23,280 nucleotides of DNA. Origin: Flavobacteriales bacterium UBA3431 (lineage in GTDB: Bacteria > Bacteroidota > Bacteroidia > Flavobacteriales > Schleiferiaceae). Position numbers and translations under genes: made by a program. Location of the stretch: positions 1 to 23,280 of the forward strand of contig DFSS01000012.1 of the NCBI GenBank assembly GCA_002381225.1. Reading direction: 5' to 3'. The notes under the pieces were generated by a model. That model saw only the letters and a list, made by a program, of their open reading frames with translations. It made no database searches and was not told where the DNA came from. Below, piece by piece: positions 1 to 6,498 of this stretch (the stretch's first letter is position 1; each line of letters starts with the position of its first letter).

Positions 1-266
1 GGTGCCGGAGTAATGGATTGCCATTTGACGATGTCCAGGGTATCACTGGCGGCTTGAGTGAAGGCCGCCTTCATGCCTGGGGCCAGCAGCACAAAAAAGT
101 CATTGGTGGCCGACATGCCTGGGGCGCCAATCGTCAAAGTCAAGCGCAAGGAGTCTCCGGTACATTTGGAGAGGTTGGGCGCTTGAACAAGATCAAGGGT
201 TTGGGCTCCGAGCGAGGCGGAAAGCAAAAACAAGGTTGCTAGGGTGATTCGGCGAATCCAAGCCAT
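1..266 (-). CDS. Secreted protein, N-terminal part (runs off left edge)
   Basis: An open frame begins with ATG at 266-264 on the minus strand and stays open to the window edge (88 codons visible). The first ~21 residues form a clear Sec signal peptide: basic n-region (MAWIRR), hydrophobic core (TLATLFLLSASLG) and a likely cut after GAQ. The mature part that is visible is Thr/Ser/Leu-rich beta-type sequence with a single Cys in a SKCTGDS context, which resembles the start of large extracellular or T9SS-exported Bacteroidetes surface proteins, but no domain can be assigned from 65 residues. A TACCTTTG box lies at 301-294, 27 nt before the ATG, supporting the start. Function unknown; that it is a real secreted protein is likely. 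Confidence 0.75.
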   Translation of the reverse strand, partial: MAWIRRITLATLFLLSASLGAQTLDLVQAPNLSKCTGDSLRLTLTIGAPGMSATNDFFVLLAPGMKAAFTQAASDTLDIVKWQSITPA

Positions 267-293
267 GAGGAGGTTTCTTTAAGGATAATTAAA

Positions 294-301
294 CAAAGGT
301 A
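294..301 (-). promoter_or_regulatory. Candidate -7 box of the secreted-protein gene
   Basis: Read on the minus strand this is TACCTTTG, an exact match to the Bacteroidetes -7 element TAnnTTTG. It lies 27 nt before the ATG at 266, giving a leader of about 20 nt. A TTTG occurs 14 nt upstream, closer than the usual -33 spacing, so only the -7 half is well supported. Confidence 0.45.
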
Positions 302-441
302 AGGAGTTTGGGTGGCAAAGTGTTTTGTTTTTCCCAAGCGACCCCCCTCAATGCCTCTGCGTTTAGCTCCAATGAGATTGCGGAATGAGGCTTTGGTTTA
401 AGCGATGGATTTCTTCGAGCGTACGACCTAGTTTGATCCAT

Positions 442-455
442 TCTGAGCGCTCAGA
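442..455. repeat. Perfect 14-nt palindrome in the dgkA promoter (candidate operator)
   Basis: TCTGAGCGCTCAGA reads identically on both strands. It sits four bases before the TACATTTG box (460-467) and between that box and a TTTG at 432-435, so a dimeric protein bound here would cover the promoter spacer. No regulator is identified and the sequence alone cannot prove binding. Confidence 0.4.
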
Positions 456-459
456 GGCC

Positions 460-467
460 TACATTTG
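460..467 (+). promoter_or_regulatory. -7 box of dgkA, implying a leaderless mRNA
   Basis: TACATTTG matches TAnnTTTG exactly and ends 4 nt before the ATG at 472. In Bacteroidetes transcription starts only a few bases after this element, so the mRNA would begin at or next to the start codon. A TTTG at 432-435 may be the upstream element, though its 24-nt spacing is at the long end. Confidence 0.55.
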
Positions 468-471
468 AGTC

Positions 472-867
472 ATGAAACCAAATGAACCGCTGGCCTTTTT
501 TCGCCACGCCCTCCTCCGGATACGTCAAGCCCTCAACGGTGTTGCATTGACCTGGGAGAGCGAACTCACCATGCGGGTTCATCTCCTGGCCGCGGTGGTG
601 GTCAGCGGACTGGGGGTTTGGGTCGAATTGTCCACCACGGAATGGGCCATCCTCTTCAGCCTTTATGGATTGATTATGGGGCTGGAATTAGTGAATTCAG
701 CCATCGAAGCGCTGTGCAATTATATCCAACCTGAGGACCATCCAGCCATCAAACGAACCAAGGACATCGCCGCCGGCGCAGTACTCTTGGCCTCCGTTTT
801 TGCCGTAGCGACGGCCGTCGTCCTCTTCTATCCCAAAATAGCCTCTCTCCTCGCATCTTCCTACTAG
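472..867 (+). CDS. dgkA: Undecaprenol/diacylglycerol kinase family membrane protein
   Basis: A 131-residue integral membrane kinase of the DgkA family. In the Gram-positive-like branch common in Bacteroidetes the substrate is undecaprenol, and the product C55-P feeds peptidoglycan and O-antigen carrier pools; which lipid is used here is inferred. Three hydrophobic segments are visible (about 38-53, 57-74 and 100-125). Family residues are present: Glu31 and Arg35 in the amphipathic first helix, the NSAIE block (75-79) on the second membrane helix, and KDIAAGAVLL (from 97) at the third. The Asp that normally follows NxAIExxx by four residues is Asn83 here. The gene starts directly behind a TAnnTTTG box and is followed after 12 nt by the GAF reductase gene, so the two are probably co-transcribed. 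Confidence 0.9.
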   Translation: MKPNEPLAFFRHALLRIRQALNGVALTWESELTMRVHLLAAVVVSGLGVWVELSTTEWAILFSLYGLIMGLELVNSAIEALCNYIQPEDHPAIKRTKDIAAGAVLLASVFAVATAVVLFYPKIASLLASSY

Positions 868-879
868 TTTGGAACCACT

Positions 880-1302
880 ATGAACTGGAAAACTCGCATT
901 CACGAAGCTTTTGCCGACCATTTGGCCATTTGCCAAACGCTCCAAAACGAAAACCCTCATTACAATTGGGTGGGATTTTATTGGATGGATTCTGACGCCC
1001 GGATGCTCGAACTTGGGGCCTACGTGGGGGCAAGCACGGACCACACCCGCATTCCTTTTGGCAAAGGGATTTGTGGGCAAGTGGCGGAAAGCGGAGAGGT
1101 CTTCGTCGTGCCAGATGTGCATGCGCAAGACAATTACTTGGCCTGCTCCATCGAAACGCAGTCCGAAATTGTTGTACCCATCTACAAAGACGGGGATCTC
1201 ATCGGTCAACTCGACATTGATAGCCACACCAAAGGTGCTTTTGGCCCTGCGGATCAAGCCAAACTGGAAGCCGTCTGCCGGGCGGTGGCCGAAGCCTTGT
1301 AA
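880..1302 (+). CDS. GAF-domain free methionine-(R)-sulfoxide reductase
   Basis: A 140-residue single GAF domain of the fRMsr (E. coli YebR/MsrC) type, which reduces free Met-R-sulfoxide in the cytoplasm with thioredoxin-type reductants. Family signatures are NWVGFYW (29-35), RIPFGKGICGQVA (57-69), VPDVHA (77-82), SEIVVPIYKDG and GQLDIDS. Cys65 and Cys89 are spaced 24 residues apart, the same as the catalytic pair C94/C118 of the E. coli enzyme; the additional YebR Cys ten residues before the first one is His55 here, so a two-cysteine mechanism is inferred. It follows dgkA by 12 nt and ends 5 nt from the convergent permease gene, with no terminator between them. Confidence 0.9.
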   Translation: MNWKTRIHEAFADHLAICQTLQNENPHYNWVGFYWMDSDARMLELGAYVGASTDHTRIPFGKGICGQVAESGEVFVVPDVHAQDNYLACSIETQSEIVVPIYKDGDLIGQLDIDSHTKGAFGPADQAKLEAVCRAVAEAL

Positions 1303-1307
1303 ACGCC

Positions 1308-2558
1308 TTATTGATTGAATCGGATGGCCTCGACGGGATCAAGCCGGGCCGCCATGGAAGCGGGCGCAAGGCCGGACAACAGACCGATGGCCGCGGACAA
1401 CAAAACACCTGTGGCGACGTTGCTCACACTCATGGCCAATTCAAAGCCCGATATCGCGGTGCCCGCCGCCATCAATCCGGCCACGAGGATCAGCCCTGCC
1501 ACCCCCCCCACAACCGACAAAAGCGTCGATTCAACCAGGAACTGAGTGAGGATAAAGACCCGAGTGGCTCCGAGGGCTTTTTGGATGCCTATTTGACCCG
1601 TTCGCTCGCGTACCGAAACGAACATGATGTTCGCAATACCAAAGCCGCCCACGAGGATGGAAAATCCACCGATGACCGTTCCAGCCATGCCGATTGCACC
1701 AAACATGGTGTCCAAGCCCTGTGAAAAAACGGAGGATTCGTTCAAGGTAAAATCGTCTTCTGAAATAGGTTTGAGGCGGCGGATGGCCCGCATGTGCATG
1801 CGGAGGTCTTCTTTAAGTTCCAAGGTGGTGTATCCGGGTTTGACCTTCGCCTGAATGGCCGACCCCCCCATTTCATCCCCCTTGAGCGCCGTGAACAGCG
1901 TCGCGGGAATAAGCATCTTCGTATCATGGCTTTGGCCAATCAGATTGGCTCCTTCCTTCGGCAGAACACCAATGATGACAAAGGTTCGGCCAAAGCATTG
2001 GACACTCTCGCCCACGGCATTTCCCGTTGGAAATAGCCCCGAGGCAATGTCGGCGCCGAGCACTGCGACATTTCGACCCGAATTCATTTCACCTTCAGAG
2101 AAATAACGCCCTTTTTCCAAGTTGAGGGCGTTTAATGCACCATAGTGGTACGTCACCCCATTGACTTCCACGCGCTCTACACTCGAGTTGCCCATTTTCA
2201 CCGTCTCATTGCTTCCAACGATGTAGGTGATGAAATCGGCTGTTCTAGGGCTGCGTGCGTGGAGGCGCTTGAAGTCATTCATGCCCACTTCCGGGCGCTG
2301 GAAATATTTCCACCATGCATATTCCCCGTCCCCTCCGCCCCAAGGCCATTTTTGAACGTATACCACGTCACTCCCCAAGCTGTCCACGGATTGCCGAATG
2401 TTCCGCTCAAGGCTGTCTACAATGGCATAGACTGCGATGATGGCGAAGATGCCAATGGTGATTCCCAGCAGGCTTAAAAAGGTTCGCAACCGATTGGAAA
2501 CCAATGCCATCCAGGCGAAGCGGAAGGATTCAGAAAGGAGGGCGGATATTTTGCGCAT
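1308..2558 (-). CDS. MacB/FtsX-type ABC transporter permease (orphan)
   Basis: A 416-residue permease of the MacB/LolC/FtsX superfamily. It has a cytoplasmic N-terminus (to ~21), one membrane helix (~22-48), a large MacB_PCD periplasmic domain (~50-270), then three membrane helices (~285-410) with the FtsX-domain coupling segment VRERTGQIGIQKALGA, which contacts the ATPase. Such proteins work as mechanotransmission devices moving lipoproteins, peptides or toxins with a MacB/LolD-like ATPase and often an MFP adaptor. Neither partner is encoded nearby, so substrate and partner are unknown. The gene is divergent from purH (67 nt between starts). A TAATTTTC box at 2573-2566, one mismatch from TAnnTTTG, lies 7 nt before the ATG. 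Confidence 0.88.
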   Translation of the reverse strand: MRKISALLSESFRFAWMALVSNRLRTFLSLLGITIGIFAIIAVYAIVDSLERNIRQSVDSLGSDVVYVQKWPWGGGDGEYAWWKYFQRPEVGMNDFKRLHARSPRTADFITYIVGSNETVKMGNSSVERVEVNGVTYHYGALNALNLEKGRYFSEGEMNSGRNVAVLGADIASGLFPTGNAVGESVQCFGRTFVIIGVLPKEGANLIGQSHDTKMLIPATLFTALKGDEMGGSAIQAKVKPGYTTLELKEDLRMHMRAIRRLKPISEDDFTLNESSVFSQGLDTMFGAIGMAGTVIGGFSILVGGFGIANIMFVSVRERTGQIGIQKALGATRVFILTQFLVESTLLSVVGGVAGLILVAGLMAAGTAISGFELAMSVSNVATGVLLSAAIGLLSGLAPASMAARLDPVEAIRFNQ

Positions 2559-2596
2559 GAGCCCTGAAAATTACAAAGTCCATGCCATGGAATCCC

Positions 2597-2604
2597 TACC
2601 TTTG
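2597..2604 (+). promoter_or_regulatory. -7 box of the purH-mre operon
   Basis: TACCTTTG is an exact TAnnTTTG match ending 21 nt before the ATG at 2626, giving a leader of about 15 nt. It lies downstream of the alternative ATG at 2587, which argues that this ATG and all starts farther upstream are not used. Confidence 0.5.
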
Positions 2605-2625
2605 ATTTTTGATTTTTTCTCGTCC

Positions 2626-4149
2626 ATGTCTGTGCTCACTCCTGTCCGTTCTGCTTTGATTTCCGTCTTTCACAAGGACGGTCTTGCCCCCATCCTTCAC
2701 GCATTGCACGAACAGGGGGTGGCCTTGTATTCCACAGGGGGCACCCAAGCATTCATCGAGTCGGAAGGACTTCCCTCCACCCCCATCGAAGACGTGACGG
2801 GATTCCCGAGCATCCTGGACGGCCGGGTCAAGACCCTCCACCCGAATGTCTTCGGGGGAATTTTGTGGCGCCGGAGCCATCCTGCCGATGCACAAACGGT
2901 CGCTGAGCGCAACATCCCCAGCTTTGATTTGGTCATCGTGGACCTTTATCCTTTTGAGGATACGGTGGCTTCGGGAGCATCCGAAGCGGATATCATCGAG
3001 AAAATTGACATCGGAGGTATCTCCCTCATTCGCGCGGGGGCCAAAAACTTTACGGATGTCTGGATGGTATCCTCGCGCCGAGACTATGCAGACGTACTGC
3101 GCATCCTCACGGAGCAAGGGGCTCAAACCACCTTGGCGCAGCGCAAAGCTTTTGCTGCCCGGAGCTTTCAAGTCAGTCACCACTACGATGGGGCGATTGC
3201 TGCCTGGTTTGCCGACGGATCCAAGCCCTTCCCGGGTCTACCTGGCGAGCGCCGGGCACTTCGTTATGGGGAGAACCCCCACCAGCCGGCATGGTTTATT
3301 GGCAACCTGGACGAACTCTTCATCCAGCACAATGGCAAAGAGCTCAGCTACAACAACTTGTTGGACATCGATGCGGCGATACTTTTCTGCGCTGAGGGCG
3401 GCGAAGATCCTACGGTAGCCATCATCAAACACAACAATGCTTGCGGCATTGCCTCTGCCGATACCTTGAGCCAAGCTTGGGATCGCGCATTGGCCGTTGA
3501 TCCGGTGTCTGCCTTTGGAGGTGTGATCGCCTGCAACGAGACCATTGAGGAAGAAACGGCTACCAAAATGAACGATTTGTTCTTTGAGGTGGTCATCGCA
3601 CCACGGTATAGTGTGGGGGCTTTGGACATCTTGAAGAGCAAGAAAAACCGCATCATTCTCGAAAGCCAGCCCTGTGACTGGCCCCAGCATTTGGTGCGTT
3701 CCACCTTGAATGGCGTCCTTCTCCAAGCTCGTGACAGCCACCGCGACAGTGAAGCGGATTTGACGGTAGCCACGAAGCGCGCACCCTCCGCGCAAGAAGT
3801 CGACGATTTGCTTTTCGCTTCTGCCGTGTGCAAGCACACAAAGAGCAATACGATTGTTTTGGCGAAAGACCGCCAGCTCATCGCGAGCGGAACAGGCCAA
3901 ACCTCGCGTGTAGACGCCTTGAAGCAAGCGATTCAGAAGGCGGAATCTTTCGGAATTTCACTCGAAGGTGCCGTGATGGCCTCCGATGCATTTTTTCCTT
4001 TCCCAGATTGTGTGGAAATTGCATACGAAGCTGGCATCCGGGCAGTGATACAACCAGGAGGATCCATTAAGGACCAACTGAGTACCGATTACTGTGACGC
4101 CAACGGCATGGCTATGGTCATGACGGGCATTCGCCATTTTAAACATTGA
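2626..4149 (+). CDS. purH: Bifunctional AICAR transformylase / IMP cyclohydrolase
   Basis: A 507-residue PurH that carries out the last two steps of purine synthesis: formyl transfer from 10-formyl-THF to AICAR, then ring closure to IMP. The N-terminal IMP cyclohydrolase (MGS-like fold) carries STGGT (36-40) and the GRVKTLHP motif (66-73). The C-terminal transformylase carries RYGENPHQ, the catalytic IIKHNNACGIA segment, SAFGGVIACN, SDAFFPFPDC and the C-terminal IQPGGSIKD. The frame is open far upstream (to 2437), but that part overlaps the divergent permease gene. Family alignment (alignable sequence starts at SVLTPVRSALIS) and the TACCTTTG box both favour 2626. It is the first gene of the mreBCD-mrdA-rodA run, with mreB starting 12 nt after its stop. 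Confidence 0.96.
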   Translation: MSVLTPVRSALISVFHKDGLAPILHALHEQGVALYSTGGTQAFIESEGLPSTPIEDVTGFPSILDGRVKTLHPNVFGGILWRRSHPADAQTVAERNIPSFDLVIVDLYPFEDTVASGASEADIIEKIDIGGISLIRAGAKNFTDVWMVSSRRDYADVLRILTEQGAQTTLAQRKAFAARSFQVSHHYDGAIAAWFADGSKPFPGLPGERRALRYGENPHQPAWFIGNLDELFIQHNGKELSYNNLLDIDAAILFCAEGGEDPTVAIIKHNNACGIASADTLSQAWDRALAVDPVSAFGGVIACNETIEEETATKMNDLFFEVVIAPRYSVGALDILKSKKNRIILESQPCDWPQHLVRSTLNGVLLQARDSHRDSEADLTVATKRAPSAQEVDDLLFASAVCKHTKSNTIVLAKDRQLIASGTGQTSRVDALKQAIQKAESFGISLEGAVMASDAFFPFPDCVEIAYEAGIRAVIQPGGSIKDQLSTDYCDANGMAMVMTGIRHFKH

Positions 4150-4161
4150 CATACGAAGACC

Positions 4162-5190
4162 ATGGGACTGTTTGACTTTTTGACCTACGACATCGCGATT
4201 GACCTCGGAACGGCCAATACGCTAATCATTCACAACGACAAGGTGGTCGTCGACGCTCCGTCCATTGTGGCGATGGACCGCACAACCAATGCCATTCTAG
4301 CCATTGGCCACGAGGCCATGCAAATGCACGGCAAGACGCATGAAAACATTCGGACCGTCCGCCCCTTGAAAGACGGCGTCATTGCGGACTTCGTCGCCTC
4401 CGAACACATGATTCGCGAGATGATCAAGAGCATTCCCGTGTTGAAAAACAAGTGGCTCACCCCCTCCTTGCGGATGGTTATTTGCATTCCTTCGGGCATT
4501 ACCGAAGTGGAAAAGCGCGCCGTTCGCGACTCCGCAGAGCATGCCAATGCCAAGGAAGTGTACCTCATCCACGAGCCTATGGCCGCAGCCATCGGTATTG
4601 GCGTGGACGTACTTGAACCCAAGGGCAACATGATCATCGATATCGGTGGCGGTACCACCGAAATTGCAGTTATGGCTTTGGGCGGTATCGTCTGCGACAA
4701 GAGTGTGAAAGTGGCGGGGGACGTCTTCACCAACGACATCGCCTATTACATGCGTTCGCAGCACAACCTTTACGTCGGGGAGCGCACCGCCGAAATGATC
4801 AAGATCAACGTCGGCGCAGCCATCGAGAACTTGAGCTCACCTCCCGATAATATGAGCGTTCAGGGCCGCGACTTGATCACCGGAAAGCCCAAACAGGTGG
4901 ATATTTCCTACAAAGAGATTGCGCGTGCGCTGGACAAATCCCTCACCCGCATCGAGGACGCCGTGATGGAAGCGCTTTCGATGACGCCTCCCGAATTATC
5001 GGCCGACATCTACAATTCGGGTATTTACATGGCCGGCGGTGGATCCATGCTGCGCGGATTAGACCAGCGTATTTCAGCCAAAACCGACCTGCCTGTCTAC
5101 GTCGCAGAGGATCCCTTGCGTGCCGTGGTTCGAGGTACGGGGATTGCCTTGAAAAATCTGGAGAAATACCGGACCCTTTTGATGCGTTAA
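4162..5190 (+). CDS. mreB: Rod shape-determining actin homologue MreB
   Basis: A 342-residue cytoplasmic actin-like ATPase that forms membrane-associated filaments guiding the elongasome. Actin-fold signatures are all present: phosphate-1 loop DLGTANTLI (14-22), the GITEVEKRAVRDSAEHA block (112-128), HEPMAAAIG (137-145), phosphate-2 loop DIGGGTTEIAV (160-170) and the adenosine motif YMAGGGSMLRG near residue 292. The N-terminus (MGLFDFLT) can act as the membrane-anchoring amphipathic stretch. Length is normal for MreB. It lies 12 nt after purH and 4 nt before mreC, so translation of the cluster is probably coupled. Confidence 0.97.
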   Translation: MGLFDFLTYDIAIDLGTANTLIIHNDKVVVDAPSIVAMDRTTNAILAIGHEAMQMHGKTHENIRTVRPLKDGVIADFVASEHMIREMIKSIPVLKNKWLTPSLRMVICIPSGITEVEKRAVRDSAEHANAKEVYLIHEPMAAAIGIGVDVLEPKGNMIIDIGGGTTEIAVMALGGIVCDKSVKVAGDVFTNDIAYYMRSQHNLYVGERTAEMIKINVGAAIENLSSPPDNMSVQGRDLITGKPKQVDISYKEIARALDKSLTRIEDAVMEALSMTPPELSADIYNSGIYMAGGGSMLRGLDQRISAKTDLPVYVAEDPLRAVVRGTGIALKNLEKYRTLLMR

Positions 5191-5194
5191 GGGC

Positions 5195-5992
5195 ATGTGG
5201 AACGTCCTGCGCTTTTTCTTGCGCTATCGGCTTATTCTCATCTTCCTGGGACTCCAGATGACCGGGTTAGCCTTGACGTACCGCGATTCCCCGATGCATA
5301 CTTCGCTTTACTGGTCTCGGGTACTCGAAACCCAAGCCCAGTGGAATGCCACCACGAATGGTTGGCGCGCCTATTTTGACCTAGAATCGGACAACCGACG
5401 CTTGCAAGCGGAGAATGCGGCATTGCGCGCCCAATTGAGCCAACCGGCATCCCGGTCCGCCAATGCGGTGGACAGCAATCAATTCTTTTGGACGGCCAGC
5501 GAAGTCATCTACTCGACCTCCCACCTGTTGAACAATGTACTCTTGCTCAACCGGGGAAGCCAAGACGGCGTCAAACCCGGTCAAGGGGTCCTGTCCTCCG
5601 ACGGCGTTTTGGGCGTGGTCAGCCAAACAAGCCCACATTTTGCCAAAGTCATTTCTGTCCTGCATAGCGAGTCGCGCATTTCGGGTACCGTTACGCGTTC
5701 AGGGCACTTTGGTACCGTCGTGTGGCATGGCGGGGCGGCCAACTTGGTAGACTTTGAAGACATTCCCCTCGAAGCACAGCTCCAACCGGGAGACACCGTC
5801 GTGACGGATGCCCGTTCGGCCATTTTCCCATCGGGTTGGCCCATTGGACTTGTCGTTGCCGTGGATACCGATTCGTCCTCGTTTACCCAACGCGCGGTCC
5901 TCCGAATTTGGGGCGGGGTTAGCCGGCAGCAAGCCGCCTATGTGGTCAAAAATGCCCTCGCCGAAGAACAACGAGCCCTTTTGGAACCATGA
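5195..5992 (+). CDS. mreC: Rod shape-determining protein MreC
   Basis: A 265-residue bitopic inner-membrane protein linking cytoplasmic MreB to periplasmic PBP2. It has a short cytoplasmic tail, one membrane helix (~10-27), a periplasmic coiled coil (~60-85, DNRRLQAENAALRAQL) and the paired beta-barrel MreC domain (~95-255) with family segments LLNRGSQDGVKPGQGVLSSDGVLG and GDTVVTDARSAIFPSGWPIG. The stop overlaps the mreD start by 4 nt (ATGA), typical of translational coupling. Length is on the short side but complete. Confidence 0.95.
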   Translation: MWNVLRFFLRYRLILIFLGLQMTGLALTYRDSPMHTSLYWSRVLETQAQWNATTNGWRAYFDLESDNRRLQAENAALRAQLSQPASRSANAVDSNQFFWTASEVIYSTSHLLNNVLLLNRGSQDGVKPGQGVLSSDGVLGVVSQTSPHFAKVISVLHSESRISGTVTRSGHFGTVVWHGGAANLVDFEDIPLEAQLQPGDTVVTDARSAIFPSGWPIGLVVAVDTDSSSFTQRAVLRIWGGVSRQQAAYVVKNALAEEQRALLEP

Positions 5993-6498
5993 GACAGTGG
6001 CAACCTTGGGCGCTCTGGTCGCTCGCAATCCTGCTCTTTCAAAGCTTTGTGCTAAGTCAAGTCCATTTATATGGCTACTTGAATCCCTATCTCTATGTCT
6101 TGATCATTCTGCTCGCTCCGGCTACGTGGTCCCGCATGGCCTTGCTATGGACGGGGGCCATTTTGGGGGCCTGGATGGATTTCCAAATGCATAGCGGGGG
6201 CATGCACATGATGGCAAGCAGCCTCTTGGGCTATTTCCGGCCCGCCCTCTTGGCTTCTGTCTTGCCCCGTGCCGCCGAAGAAGACCTGGGCTTTACGCTC
6301 TCCGATATGGGGGCAGGAAAGTGGATCACGTATACGGGCTTGAGTGTGGCCGCCCACCATGCCTACCTATTTGCGGTGGATGCCCATGGCCTCTACGCCT
6401 TCTGGGGCTATGTATGGCGCACGATATTGTCGACGGCCACAACCACTTTGTTGCTCTATTTGGCCGCTAGCTTCATAAAACCGAGTGGGAAGCGATGA
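5989..6498 (+). CDS. mreD: Rod shape-determining protein MreD
   Basis: A 169-residue polytopic membrane protein with about five hydrophobic helices and no catalytic motif. MreD family sequences diverge strongly, so the assignment rests on size, topology and position between mreC and mrdA, plus the family-like segment VLIILLAPATWSRMALLWTG with the following acidic/aromatic turn GAWMDFQMHSGGMH. MreD is an elongasome component that modulates PBP2-RodA activity together with MreC. It overlaps mreC and mrdA by 4 nt each. Confidence 0.9.
   Translation: MRQWQPWALWSLAILLFQSFVLSQVHLYGYLNPYLYVLIILLAPATWSRMALLWTGAILGAWMDFQMHSGGMHMMASSLLGYFRPALLASVLPRAAEEDLGFTLSDMGAGKWITYTGLSVAAHHAYLFAVDAHGLYAFWGYVWRTILSTATTTLLLYLAASFIKPSGKR

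Noticed and set aside
697..1257. 186-codon minus-strand open frame across the dgkA/reductase genes
   Set aside because: It is antisense to two well-identified genes, shows no family motif and has no promoter or neighbour logic.
2437..2625. N-terminal extension of purH back to 2437
   Set aside because: It overlaps the divergent permease gene, is not conserved in PurH proteins and lies mostly upstream of the TACCTTTG promoter box.
2596..3183. 195-codon minus-strand open frame inside purH
   Set aside because: Antisense to the conserved cyclohydrolase domain; low-complexity Gly/Arg/Asp composition typical of a shadow frame in GC-rich DNA.
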